37,459 bases of DNA from Planctomycetaceae bacterium (GTDB taxonomy: Bacteria; Planctomycetota; Phycisphaerae; Phycisphaerales; SM1A02), in assembly GCA_002685335.1 (NCBI GenBank), contig NYWY01000008.1, positions 1-37,459 of the forward strand, in the 5' to 3' direction. Positions 14,645 to 23,072 of this stretch are shown here, one piece after another; position 1 is the stretch's first letter; every line of letters starts with the position of its first letter. The notes below the pieces were generated by a model. The model did not search any database, had not been told where the DNA came from, and worked only from the letters and a program-made list of their open reading frames with translations. Made by a program: the position numbers and the translations under genes.

Positions 14645-15772
14645 ATGACCACTGCGACCGGCATTCTCGATTTCCCCAAGGGTTCTGAACCACGTCTTCG
14701 CCAGATCGGCGATGGTCTGGTCGAAGGCGCCGATGATCCGTTCATGCCACCCGAACTCATCGATGATCTCAATCTGCGAACGGCACAGCAGTTGACAGTC
14801 GAAGTCGGACAACGCAAACCAAAGCGTCGCAGACGCTCCGGTGGTCGTGCTCCCCGTCCGGTGGTCGAGGAGATCCTGCAGATCGAGGGACTCGAGATCG
14901 ATGCCTACAAGGCTCGAAAACCGTTCGAGGAACTCACCCCGATCGACCCCGAGCCCAGAATGGCGCTCGAGCACCGCGGATGCCCTCCGGCCTGCCGGCT
15001 CGTCGATCTCTTCTGTCCGATCGGATTCGGTACTCGCGGCCTGATCGTGGCCCCCCCGAAGGCTGGGAAGACCATTCTTCTCCAGCAGATCGCCGAAGGC
15101 ATCAAGCACAATCATCCCGACGTCGATGTGGTGGCCCTGCTGATCGACGAGCGACCGGAGGAAGTGACCGACTTTCGCCGGAACGTCCCGGCGGAGGTTC
15201 TCGCCTCCAGCAACGACATGGACATCGACACCCACTGTCGGCTCGGAATGCTCGCCATCGAGCGGGCGAAGCGAAAACTCGAGGCCGGCCGCGACGTGGT
15301 GGTGCTCCTGGATTCCCTGACCCGCCTGGGCCGGGCGTTCAACAACTCCCGTTCCTTCCGCCAGAGCGGGCGGACGATGTCCGGTGGATTGGATTCTCGA
15401 GCCCTCGAAATCCCGAAGCAGCTCTTCGGATCGGCTCGGAATGCCGAAGAAGGCGGATCCCTGACCATCATCGCCAGTTGTCTCGTGGATACCGGGAGCC
15501 GGGCGGACCAGGTGATCTTCGAAGAGTTCAAGGGGACCGGCAACATGGAATTGGTCCTCGACCGCGGGATCTCCGAGAAAAGACTCTTTCCGGCGATCAA
15601 TCTGGCCGCGAGCGGGACCCGAAAAGAGCATCTCCTGATGAGCGATCGAGAATTGAAGACCATCACCGCCCTTCGGCGGCGACTGATCTCCATGCCTCCC
15701 CCCGTCCAGATCGAGCAGCTTTTGAAGGCCGTGGACCGCTACCCGACCAACGAGGCCATGGTGAGCGCCTGA
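14645..15772 (+). CDS. rho: Transcription termination factor Rho, short N-terminus
   Basis: 375 residues from ATG 14645; a GTG at 14588 would add 19 unconvincing residues. The RecA-like motor is intact: Walker A APPKAGKT (136-143), DERPEEVTD, Walker B DVVVLLDSLTRLGRAFN, Q-loop GRTMSGGLD, and R-loop FKGTGNME. The N-terminal helical domain of E. coli Rho is missing and the cold-shock-like RNA-binding domain starts at once (TGILDFPKGS). Its aromatic RNP1 motif GFGFLR is replaced by a sequence without aromatics, and a basic KPKRRRR stretch (58-64) follows. The hexameric helicase releases RNA polymerase from rut-containing transcripts. RNA preference may differ here. It stands just upstream of two MCE genes. 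Confidence 0.95.
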   Translation: MTTATGILDFPKGSEPRLRQIGDGLVEGADDPFMPPELIDDLNLRTAQQLTVEVGQRKPKRRRRSGGRAPRPVVEEILQIEGLEIDAYKARKPFEELTPIDPEPRMALEHRGCPPACRLVDLFCPIGFGTRGLIVAPPKAGKTILLQQIAEGIKHNHPDVDVVALLIDERPEEVTDFRRNVPAEVLASSNDMDIDTHCRLGMLAIERAKRKLEAGRDVVVLLDSLTRLGRAFNNSRSFRQSGRTMSGGLDSRALEIPKQLFGSARNAEEGGSLTIIASCLVDTGSRADQVIFEEFKGTGNMELVLDRGISEKRLFPAINLAASGTRKEHLLMSDRELKTITALRRRLISMPPPVQIEQLLKAVDRYPTNEAMVSA

Positions 15773-15790
15773 CGGCTCGCCCCCGAGGGG

Positions 15791-15820
15791 TTGGCATATC
15801 CGAGCTCGGGCGGCGATACT
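15791..15820 (+). promoter_or_regulatory. Candidate promoter immediately before the first MCE gene
   Basis: TTGGCA (15791-15796) and GATACT (15815-15820) are 18 bases apart. Only seven bases separate the -10 from the ATG at 15828, so a start point at the usual distance would give an almost leaderless mRNA. No Shine-Dalgarno is present before this ATG, which fits. Both elements deviate from consensus, so the call is tentative. Confidence 0.35.
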
Positions 15821-15827
15821 TTCCACC

Positions 15828-17276
15828 ATGGCATCGAACCCAGACGGCGACCGGAACAACCTCAAGGCAGGGCTCTTCACCATCTCCGCGGTGGTGCTCG
15901 GTTTCGTCACGATCGTCATCCTCAATGGCGATGCGGTGAACAAGTTGTTCGGCGAGTACAACCGCTACTCCGTGCGCTTCTCGCTGCTCGAGGGTGTCGG
16001 TGGACTCGGCGTCGGCTCCGAAGTGCGAGTCGGTGGTCTTTCCCGCGGCCAGGTCACCGAGATCTCGCTCACCGGCATCGATGCCAAGGGTGACGACCTG
16101 CCGGAAGCCCTGGTGAAGATCGAAGTCGACAAGGACATCAGCCTCTGGTCGAATGCCGTGGCGATCAGAACCGTCCCCGTCCTCGGTGGCTCCAGCTGGA
16201 TCAACATCACGACGATCGGTGGCGCCGACGAGGTCACCCAGTCGCCGGCCTCGCGCAACGGAACCAAGTCGGTGAAACTCCCCACCAAGGGCGGCGGAGA
16301 ACTTCCAGCGACTCCCGGGGATGGTCTTCTCACGACCTTTGTCGGTCCACAGAACGCGGTCACCACCCGCCAGCTGCTGGAGAACGTCGCGTCTTTCACC
16401 CAGTTCCTCGACCAGGACGTCAAGAAGACCTTCGACGCTCAGATCCGACCGGCGCTCACCGATGCCCGTGGCCTGATGTCCGATGTCCGCGGCGACTACG
16501 GGGAGTGGCGGAAGGACCTCGATCAGACCTTCAAGCAGGTCGCTTCCGCGGCCGATCGGCTCGATGGTGCCATGCAGACCGCGGCGAAGACGGTCGAAGA
16601 AGCCCGCGAGGATCTCCAGATGATCGGAGACGCGGTTCGCCGCAACGTTGCGCGAATCGATACCGCGGTCGCCAATGTCGAGATCATGACGGAAGACGGC
16701 GCGGCCATCACCCAACGCCTCCGAGACGACACCCTGGCCCGGGTGGACCAGGCCCTCGACACCGGCACCGCGGCGATCGGCGACCTCGCCAAGGTCCTTC
16801 AGACCCTCGATCTCGAGGTCGCGGCCTCGATCCCTTCCGTTCGCGGCTTCCTGCAGGACGCCCTGGTGGCGGCTGGCGAGATGAAACTCGCGACGATCGA
16901 GATCCGACGAAGTCCCTGGCGAATCCTCTATCAGCCTCAACCGGGAGAGCTCGCGAACGAGAATCTGTTCTCCGCCGCTCGGAACTTCACGATCGCGGCC
17001 ACCGAGGTTCGCTCGGCCGCGGAGAGCCTCCAGTCGGTGATGGAACGATTCCCGAGTGTCCTGGAGAATGATGAGACGCTCCGAAATGACGTGCAACGAT
17101 TCCTCGCCGACTCGCTCCAGCGCCTGGAGACCACTCAGTCTCAACTCTTCTCGGTGATCATCGGCCAGACAACCGGTTCCGAAACGCCCGAGGCCGACGA
17201 GACGGACGGGGCGGAATCCGACACGAACGATCCAGTGGCCGATACGAATCCAAGCGACCAGCCCGGGAAGGAGTGA
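15828..17276 (+). CDS. MlaD/MCE-domain protein, long helical form (first of two)
   Basis: 482 residues. A single N-terminal membrane anchor (about 14-33, AGLFTISAVVLGFVTIVIL) is followed by an MCE domain (about 44-135) with VRFSLLEGVGGLGVGSEVRV and GGLSRGQVTEISL. A long predominantly helical part (about 180-430) is rich in heptad-like patterns, and the acidic Asp/Glu/Thr tail is probably disordered. MCE proteins form hexameric rings or tubes that carry lipids between inner and outer membranes. The size and helical C-terminus resemble PqiB/YebT- or Mce-like tunnels more than short MlaD, but only one MCE domain is visible. No MlaE permease or MlaF ATPase is in the window. It is followed after 52 bases by a second MCE gene. 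Confidence 0.88.
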   Translation: MASNPDGDRNNLKAGLFTISAVVLGFVTIVILNGDAVNKLFGEYNRYSVRFSLLEGVGGLGVGSEVRVGGLSRGQVTEISLTGIDAKGDDLPEALVKIEVDKDISLWSNAVAIRTVPVLGGSSWINITTIGGADEVTQSPASRNGTKSVKLPTKGGGELPATPGDGLLTTFVGPQNAVTTRQLLENVASFTQFLDQDVKKTFDAQIRPALTDARGLMSDVRGDYGEWRKDLDQTFKQVASAADRLDGAMQTAAKTVEEAREDLQMIGDAVRRNVARIDTAVANVEIMTEDGAAITQRLRDDTLARVDQALDTGTAAIGDLAKVLQTLDLEVAASIPSVRGFLQDALVAAGEMKLATIEIRRSPWRILYQPQPGELANENLFSAARNFTIAATEVRSAAESLQSVMERFPSVLENDETLRNDVQRFLADSLQRLETTQSQLFSVIIGQTTGSETPEADETDGAESDTNDPVADTNPSDQPGKE

Positions 17277-17288
17277 ATCCCGCTGCTC

Positions 17289-17310
17289 GGCATTCGAGAC
17301 GCCGAATGCC
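17289..17310 (+). other. Intercistronic hairpin between the two MCE genes
   Basis: GGCATTCG and CGAATGCC form a perfect 8-bp stem with the 6-base loop AGACGC, 12 bases after the first MCE stop and 18 before the next start. There is no T-run, so it is more likely an mRNA stability or expression-balancing element than a terminator. Confidence 0.45.
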
Positions 17311-17328
17311 AGCCCGGCGAGATCAAGG

Positions 17329-18615
17329 ATGAGCCGCGAGAACCGCAGCCCGAAGTTCCTTCGCCGCACCGGAGCGATCATGATCGCGGTGGTGCTGGGC
17401 CTGGGTGTCGGTGCATCGAAGATCCCCGATCTCCTGCGTCCAGCGCAGACCACCTACGTGGCCACCCTGCCCCTCTCCCATGGAGCGAGCGGAATCGCCG
17501 CGGGCAGTTCGGTCGAGATTGGCGGACTGCCTCAGGGTCGCGTGATCCTGATCAAGGACCAGATCGCTTCAAAGAAGCAGCTGATTGAAATCCACTTCGA
17601 ACTCGACCGTCGGTTCGTGCTCTCGTCGGATGCCCTGATTCGCCTGAGAGTCGGCATCGCCGGTACCAATGGCGTGCTCAACATCAGGGATCAGGGAACG
17701 AAGAAATCACGCTTCCAACCCGGCGAGCCCCGCGTCATCGCCGTCTCACTGAGCGAGCCCTCCGGCGGTTCCGCGGGAGTACTGCTCGGAAGAACCAACG
17801 GGCTCCTGATCGAGAAGATCGCCACGCTGACCGACGACGCGAACACCGCGATCAGTACCAGAGTGCAGCTCACGAGCCTGCTCGTGAGCGCAATTCTCGA
17901 TCGGATCGAAGCCTTCGTACAGATGACGCGGCCCGATCTGGTGGTGATTCAGGACGAGCTCAAGGCACTTCGCACGCAGTTTTCAAAGATCCTCGCCCGC
18001 CAGCCCCTCGCCGAACGAGCGATCGAATCCCTGCAAACAGCGGCGGAGACCGACACCGCTCACGTCAGGAAGGAACTCCTTCGAATCAGAGACCGCTTCG
18101 ATCTCATCGACATCGACGTCAGGGCCATGCAGGGCGACATGGGGGAGATCATCGACGAGGCGTCGGACATGAGAGCGCGGGTCATCGCGGCCGGATCGGA
18201 CCTGGAGTCGGCGTTGAACGACTTGAATTCGATCGCCACGCGTTTCAAGATCCACGCTCCGGAATTTCGAGATGGGATCGCCCGAATGCTGGCTCGTCTG
18301 GTACTGGCGGGTGGACAACTGAAGCTCGCCCTCAACGATCTCTTCCCGATCGTCCTCGAAGCGATCACCACCCACCCGGATCGGGCCAGTGAATCTCGAC
18401 GCCTGCTTCGAGAGGCCGTCGACGACACCGTCCTCGCTGGAATCGACCTCCGGGACGCGGCCCGGCGTCTGGAACGGCTCGAACGCCTGCATCGAAACGG
18501 CGAAGACCCGGGGGCGGCTCCGATTCCCTCGCTTGAGGATGTCGTGACTCGTTTCGAGAAAATGGTCGACGCCCTCGCCGAACGGCTGCGACGCGAAATC
18601 ATCGACGGATCCTGA
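17329..18615 (+). CDS. MlaD/MCE-domain protein (second of two)
   Basis: 428 residues: a basic N-terminus, one membrane anchor (about 14-30, GAIMIAVVLGLGVGASKI), and an MCE domain at about 42-122 with SHGASGIAAGSSVEIGGLPQGRV written here in parts as GIAAGSSVEIGGLPQG and VGIAGTNGVLNIRDQG. About 290 mostly helical residues follow. It is clearly related in layout to the preceding MCE protein but diverged and without its acidic tail. The two may build a mixed ring or stacked rings for lipid transport across the periplasm (inference). It ends 2 bases before the RNA methyltransferase gene, so the three genes are probably cotranscribed. Confidence 0.86.
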   Translation: MSRENRSPKFLRRTGAIMIAVVLGLGVGASKIPDLLRPAQTTYVATLPLSHGASGIAAGSSVEIGGLPQGRVILIKDQIASKKQLIEIHFELDRRFVLSSDALIRLRVGIAGTNGVLNIRDQGTKKSRFQPGEPRVIAVSLSEPSGGSAGVLLGRTNGLLIEKIATLTDDANTAISTRVQLTSLLVSAILDRIEAFVQMTRPDLVVIQDELKALRTQFSKILARQPLAERAIESLQTAAETDTAHVRKELLRIRDRFDLIDIDVRAMQGDMGEIIDEASDMRARVIAAGSDLESALNDLNSIATRFKIHAPEFRDGIARMLARLVLAGGQLKLALNDLFPIVLEAITTHPDRASESRRLLREAVDDTVLAGIDLRDAARRLERLERLHRNGEDPGAAPIPSLEDVVTRFEKMVDALAERLRREIIDGS

Positions 18616-18617
18616 TC

Positions 18618-19505
18618 GTGATCCCCACCCGTCGAATCATCGACCAGGCCGATCCCGCGTTGAACCCCTTCCGCGACGTCCCCGATCGCCAGCGTCGAGC
18701 CGACGCCGGCCGGTTCGTGGTGGAATCCCCGCGCGTGGTGAGTCGATTCCTCGATGCGATTCGTGAAGGAGGGACGGTGCGATGCTCCGTCGAGTCGGTG
18801 CTGCTCGATCCGAACCGGGCTCCGGGACTCGCCGAAGAGGCCCGGGCACTGGAAGTGCCGGTGCTCGAAGCCGACCATGAGATCATGACGCTGGCGACCG
18901 GTTACCACTTCCATGGTGGCGGACTCGCGATCGGAAGAAGACCACGTCGCCCGGCATCACTCGATGACCTTCTCGAAGTGCTGCCGGATCATCGGCCGGA
19001 GCGGAGATCCCTGCTCGTCGCGCTGGCCGGGATCACCTCGATGGACAACATGGGGGGGATCTTCCGGACGGCCGCGGCCCTCGGGGCCGACGGGTTGATC
19101 CTCGATCATGCCTGCGCCGACCCCTTGCTGCGACGCTGTCTTCGAATCTCGATGGGCCAGGTCTTCCGCGTTCCCTGGGCGGTGGGTGGCGTGATGCCCG
19201 AGGTCCTGAGCGACCTTCGCGGCCACGGCGGTTTCACCAGCATCGGCCTGGAGAATCTTCCCGACGCGGATCCGCTCGGCTTCCGGCCGGTCGGTGCCTC
19301 CGACCGTCCGGATCGGACCGTGATCGTGATTGGAAACGAAGGACACGGTCTCGATGCGGCCACGCTCGAACGCTGCGATGAGATTCGTCGCATCGACGGT
19401 CCGGCGGATCTGCCACCGTCGGAAAGGCCGGGCGGAGATGACGAGCGATCCCTCAATGCCGCGACCGCTGCCGCGATCGCGATGCACGCGATCCTCCACG
19501 GCTGA
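18618..19505 (+). CDS. SpoU/TrmH-family RNA 2'-O-methyltransferase
   Basis: 295 residues from GTG 18618, two bases after the preceding stop. The N-terminal third (RRADAGRFVVESPRVVSRFL) resembles the substrate-binding domain of rRNA-type SpoU enzymes. The C-terminal SPOUT knot shows motif 1 (MDNMGGIFRTAAALGADG), motif 2 (VIVIGNEGHGLD) and motif 3 (DERSLNAATAAAIAMHA). These enzymes methylate a ribose 2'-OH in tRNA or 23S rRNA using S-adenosylmethionine. The exact site is not predictable from sequence alone. The link to the MCE genes is probably only positional. It converges on murA with a 15-base gap. Confidence 0.92.
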   Translation: MIPTRRIIDQADPALNPFRDVPDRQRRADAGRFVVESPRVVSRFLDAIREGGTVRCSVESVLLDPNRAPGLAEEARALEVPVLEADHEIMTLATGYHFHGGGLAIGRRPRRPASLDDLLEVLPDHRPERRSLLVALAGITSMDNMGGIFRTAAALGADGLILDHACADPLLRRCLRISMGQVFRVPWAVGGVMPEVLSDLRGHGGFTSIGLENLPDADPLGFRPVGASDRPDRTVIVIGNEGHGLDAATLERCDEIRRIDGPADLPPSERPGGDDERSLNAATAAAIAMHAILHG

Positions 19506-19514
19506 TCGCCGGCT

Positions 19515-19536
19515 CGTGGCTCAGCTCAGAGCCACG
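19515..19536. terminator. Hairpin between convergent SpoU and murA genes
   Basis: CGTGGCTC (19515-19522) pairs perfectly with GAGCCACG (19529-19536) around a 6-base loop. It starts 10 bases after the SpoU stop and covers the end of murA. There is no T-run on either side, so it may block read-through only weakly or protect 3' ends. Confidence 0.4.
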
Positions 19537-20837
19537 TCCTCCGGCAACTCACGATCATCGATGCGTTCGATGCTGGCCCCGAGATCGTTCAGGGTCTTCT
19601 CCATCTGCACGTACCCTCGATCGAGGTGATAGACCCGGTTCACGATGGTCTCCCCGCGGGCTGCGAGTCCCGCCATCACGAGGCAGGCCGACGCCCGGAG
19701 ATCACTCGCCATGACCGGCGCTCCCACGAGTTCCCGTCCACCGACCACCATCACGGTCGGCCCCTGCCGAATCAGGTCGGCCCCCATGCGGGAAAGTTCG
19801 GCCACGTGCATGAAGCGTTCCGGATAGATCTTCTCGGTGATGATGCTGTTGCCGTTGGCGAGACACAGGAGGGTCATGAACTGGGCCTGCAGATCGGTCG
19901 GGAACCCCGGATGCGGCTGGGTCGTGATGATGGATGGCCGAAGAACCCGTTCGCTGGTCACTCGAACCCGGCAACGGAGCGAGTCCTCGGAGGGATCGAG
20001 TCGCTCGACCATCACCCCGATCTCCCGGAATCGGTCGAGGGCGGCCAGCAGGCAGTCGTAGGGGAAGTCGTGGATCTCCACGTCCCCGTTGGTGACGGCG
20101 ACCGCCGCCGCATAGGTGCCGGCCACGATCCGGTCCGGCAGCACCGTATGGCTGGCGGGTCCGAGTTCGTCCACTCCGTGAATCACGAGGCGCGGAGTCC
20201 CCGCCCCCTCGATCCTGGCGCCCATCGCGTTCAGGAGTCGAGCCAGATCCGCGATCTCCGGCTCACAGGCCGCGGATTCGATGACCGTGGTTCCTTCCGC
20301 GACCGTCGCGGCACTCATCACGTTGGCGGTGCCGAGAACCGTGGATCCGTAGGGACCTCCGAGGAAGATGGTGGTGCCCTTGAGTCGGTCCGCCTCGCAG
20401 TGGATGTCTCCCCCGTCGAGTCGCACCTTCGCACCCAGGGCTTCGAGCCCCCGAAGATGAAGATCGACCGGTCTCGCCCCGAAGGCGCACCCACCCGGCA
20501 TCGACACGATCGCCTTTCTGCGACGGGCGAGAAGTGGCCCGAGGACGCAGATGCTGGCCCGCATCGTCCGGACGATGTCGTAACGGGCGTGGACGGCCGT
20601 GGGATCCAGCGTCCGGAAACGAAGCCTGCCGGGCTCGGACTCGTCGATTTCGAGTCCCAATTCGGCCAGCAACCTGATCATGTTGCGAGTGTCGCTGAGT
20701 TCAGGCACCCCATGGAGATCGATCGGACCATCCGCGAGGAGCGCGGCGGCCATGAGAGGAAGCGAAGCATTCTTCGAGCCCTCGACCTTCATTGAGCCTG
20801 CCAGTCGTTGACCACCCTGAATCCGGAAGCAATCCAT
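19521..20837 (-). CDS. murA: UDP-N-acetylglucosamine 1-carboxyvinyltransferase (MurA)
   Basis: 438 residues from ATG 20837, where the conserved [20 protein letters not shown] begins. Upstream in-frame codons exist but add unrelated residues. The enzyme transfers enolpyruvate from PEP to UDP-GlcNAc, the first committed step of peptidoglycan synthesis. [17 protein letters not shown] holds the Lys-Asn pair. [14 protein letters not shown] holds the PEP-binding cysteine targeted by fosfomycin. [15 protein letters not shown] and GMGADLIR-like [14 protein letters not shown] are typical. The cysteine is present, whereas some lineages carry aspartate and are fosfomycin-resistant. It supports a peptidoglycan-containing envelope, together with alr and murG. 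Confidence 0.96.
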   Translation of the reverse strand: MDCFRIQGGQRLAGSMKVEGSKNASLPLMAAALLADGPIDLHGVPELSDTRNMIRLLAELGLEIDESEPGRLRFRTLDPTAVHARYDIVRTMRASICVLGPLLARRRKAIVSMPGGCAFGARPVDLHLRGLEALGAKVRLDGGDIHCEADRLKGTTIFLGGPYGSTVLGTANVMSAATVAEGTTVIESAACEPEIADLARLLNAMGARIEGAGTPRLVIHGVDELGPASHTVLPDRIVAGTYAAAVAVTNGDVEIHDFPYDCLLAALDRFREIGVMVERLDPSEDSLRCRVRVTSERVLRPSIITTQPHPGFPTDLQAQFMTLLCLANGNSIITEKIYPERFMHVAELSRMGADLIRQGPTVMVVGGRELVGAPVMASDLRASACLVMAGLAARGETIVNRVYHLDRGYVQMEKTLNDLGASIERIDDRELPEDVALS

Positions 20838-21071
20838 CCAGTGAATCTCCGTGAACTCGTCGAGGAAGGAACCTTTGAGCATCGGCCCGATGCGGCCAGC
20901 GACTGCACTCGAGGCCTCGGGATCGGCAGGACCGGCACGATCCACCCGACCCGCGGAATCCCGACCACGAGTCGAATCGAGTGATCAGGCGGCTTGCGTG
21001 GCCGATTGTGAATCGTACCGTCGTGGTCGGAGGCACCGCATCATTGCGAAACGCCTTCCGGAGGAAAACAC

Positions 21072-21980
21072 ATGAAGCCCATCACCACCTGCATCACGAT
21101 CACCACCGCCATCCTGACCGCCGGCACGCTCGGCATGGCTCCCCTGCCCGGCGGCCCCGATGTCGTCCAGGATGACGTCCCGGATTCCCTGGTTCTCACC
21201 GGCGTGGTTCGTGACTTCAAGGAGCGGACGGTCGAGAACGGTCATCCGGACTTCGAGCGACGCCCCGACCGAGGCTTCGGTCACTACGTCGGAAACGTCG
21301 CCGACGCCCTCGATTCCGAGGGCAAGCCGGTGTTCACCGGAAACGGATTCAAGGTCGGCGAGCAGTGGAAGGACGCGTCGGGCGAGAACATCTGCTGGCG
21401 ACTCTTCGATTCCTCGGAGGGCGACACCGCCGGAACCAGTCGCGGCAACGACCGCGGCGGGATCGAGGACGAGGACTCCTTCCGGCTCTGGTTCCGGGAC
21501 GATCCGCGAGTGAACAAGTCACGACTGCTCGACGTCTCCCTCAAGCGACAGCCGGACGGGTCGTACGTCTTCGATTCCAATCAGGACGAGATCTACTCCG
21601 AGCGGGACGGATTCTTCCCCGTCGATCACCAGCTCTACGGAAACTCGGGCGGTAACGGCCCCGACCACAACTACCACTTCACCTTCGAACTCCACACGGA
21701 ATTCACCTACGACGAGGATGGCGCTCAGGCGTTCACCTTCCGGGGGGATGACGATGTCTGGGTCTTCATCGACGGACGCCTGGTGATCGATCTCGGAGGC
21801 GTGCACGGCGCCCTGGAGCAGACCGTGGACCTCGATCGCCTGTCACTCGAGAACGGCGAAGACTACGCATTGAGTTTCTTCTTCGCGGAACGTCATCGCG
21901 CCCAGTCGAACTTCCGAATCACGACGAATCTCAAGCTGGAAACGATCAACCTGCCCACGGTGACCGCGGCCTACGACTGA
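21072..21980 (+). CDS. Secreted fibro-slime domain protein (PA14-like)
   Basis: 302 residues with a start fixed by GGAGGA at 21060-21065, 6 bases before ATG. The N-terminal MKPITTCITITTAILTAGTL is a signal peptide. The mature protein is one fibro-slime domain: SLVLTGVVRDFKER near its start, then NYHFTFELHTEFTY, RGDDDVWVFIDGRLVIDLGG and FFFAERHRAQSNFRITTN. The DDDVWVFI...DLGGVH core resembles the PA14 carbohydrate-binding fold, where paired aspartates bind calcium. Such domains occur in extracellular proteins of Fibrobacter, slime moulds and Planctomycetes. It probably binds glycans outside the cell or in the envelope. It has no catalytic domain and no C-terminal sorting signal. It is a single-gene unit closed by a strong terminator. 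Confidence 0.9.
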   Translation: MKPITTCITITTAILTAGTLGMAPLPGGPDVVQDDVPDSLVLTGVVRDFKERTVENGHPDFERRPDRGFGHYVGNVADALDSEGKPVFTGNGFKVGEQWKDASGENICWRLFDSSEGDTAGTSRGNDRGGIEDEDSFRLWFRDDPRVNKSRLLDVSLKRQPDGSYVFDSNQDEIYSERDGFFPVDHQLYGNSGGNGPDHNYHFTFELHTEFTYDEDGAQAFTFRGDDDVWVFIDGRLVIDLGGVHGALEQTVDLDRLSLENGEDYALSFFFAERHRAQSNFRITTNLKLETINLPTVTAAYD

Positions 21981-22020
21981 TGACCGCGCCCCGAGCGGCG
22001 AAAGAATCTCCCCGTGAACA

Positions 22021-22060
22021 CCGCAACCCGGCGTCGGAGACGCCGGGTTGCGGTTTTTTT
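22021..22060 (+). terminator. Intrinsic terminator of the fibro-slime gene
   Basis: A perfect 15-bp stem (22021-22035 with 22039-22053) with the 3-base loop GGA is followed by seven T residues (22054-22060). It lies 41 bases after the stop and is the strongest terminator in the window. The convergent reductase gene ends 20 bases further on. Confidence 0.96.
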
Positions 22061-22079
22061 GCCGTCGATGAACGACCGA

Positions 22080-23072
22080 CTAGTAGACCTCGAGCATGCA
22101 ACGATGCGTCGGTCGAACGTATCGCTTGATGTCCGGCCCCTTCCAATCGGCGGGACTCGTTCCTGCGATCTCGTCCTTGACCTTGAGGTACTGCCCTCCC
22201 ACTCCGAGCTTCGCCATGGTCTGGAACACCCCGGTCTGCATGCCCGCCAGTCCGCAGATGTAGACCAGCGTCCGGTCTCGACGCAGCAGGTCTTCGTGCA
22301 ATCGCACTTCCCGGTCGAGGAAATGATGGATGTAACCCTGGGGGGTCCCGTCGGGTCGCAGCTCGCGGCTGATCACCCGGTGGTAGTGGAAGTTCGGATG
22401 CTTCTCATCAAGCTTGCAGAAGAGATCGTCGTACAGCAGATCGGTCGAATACGGGGCACCCATCACCAGGTGGACCTCGGTGTCGACCGGTCCGCCGGGT
22501 CCTTCGAGAAGATCGAGGACCATTCCACGGAACGGTGCGACCCCGGTACCGGTCGCCATCATCAGGTAGTCGTGCCGAGCGGGCTCCTGCGGCAGCACGA
22601 AGCGTTTGCCCACGGGACCGGTCACCTTGACCTCGTCGCCCGGGCGGAGATCGCAGACGTAGTTCGAGCACACGCCGAGGTAGAGCCCCCGGCGATCCGG
22701 ATCAGCGTTCCCCTCGGGTCGATACTCGTCGATCACCCGCTTGCAGGTGGTCGAGAGAATTCGTCCGTCCCCGTCCTCCCCTCCCGTGGGAGAGGCGATC
22801 GAATAGAGCCTGACCTTGTGCGGCTTGCCGTTGTGATCGACGCCCGGCGGCACGATCCCGAAGCTCTGGCCGGCCTTGAAGGTCCCCTCGAGCGGGGTGC
22901 CGGCGACGTCGATGCACACGTGCCGGATGAAACTCGCCGACTTGCCGCGGAGACAGATCTCATTGCGGGTGACCACCCCGGTGACCGGCGCGGTCGGCGG
23001 GATGAGGTGCATGTCGACATCGACGAGCGTGGGGTCGAATGCTGGATCATGGACAGGCTGAAAGGCGGTCAT
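22080..23072 (-). CDS. Plant-type ferredoxin-NADP(+) reductase
   Basis: 330 residues from ATG 23072; GTG 23075 is also possible. FAD-binding residues lie in VRLYSIAS and LGVCSNYVCDLRPGDEV. The NADP site shows MMATGTGVAPFRGMV and LVYICGLAGMQTGV. The chain ends in tyrosine (MLEVY), as in plant-type enzymes where it stacks on the flavin. It moves electrons between ferredoxin or flavodoxin and NADP(H). It lacks the linker domain of cyanobacterial PetH and no photosynthesis genes are near, so it likely runs towards reduced ferredoxin or general redox balance. Its ATG shares a base with the fumC stop (TGATG), so the two are translationally coupled. Confidence 0.93.
   Translation of the reverse strand: MTAFQPVHDPAFDPTLVDVDMHLIPPTAPVTGVVTRNEICLRGKSASFIRHVCIDVAGTPLEGTFKAGQSFGIVPPGVDHNGKPHKVRLYSIASPTGGEDGDGRILSTTCKRVIDEYRPEGNADPDRRGLYLGVCSNYVCDLRPGDEVKVTGPVGKRFVLPQEPARHDYLMMATGTGVAPFRGMVLDLLEGPGGPVDTEVHLVMGAPYSTDLLYDDLFCKLDEKHPNFHYHRVISRELRPDGTPQGYIHHFLDREVRLHEDLLRRDRTLVYICGLAGMQTGVFQTMAKLGVGGQYLKVKDEIAGTSPADWKGPDIKRYVRPTHRCMLEVY

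Noticed and set aside
15663..17453. A 596-codon open frame on the minus strand
   Set aside because: It is antisense to the end of rho and the first MCE gene and shows no family motif; a shadow of GC-rich codon use.
19626..20795. A 389-codon open frame on the plus strand
   Set aside because: It is antisense to murA, whose motifs are complete, and its composition is typical of a shadow frame.
21000..21021. TTGCGT-N16-TACCGT ahead of the fibro-slime gene as a promoter
   Set aside because: Too few matches to consensus, especially in the -10, to separate it from chance.
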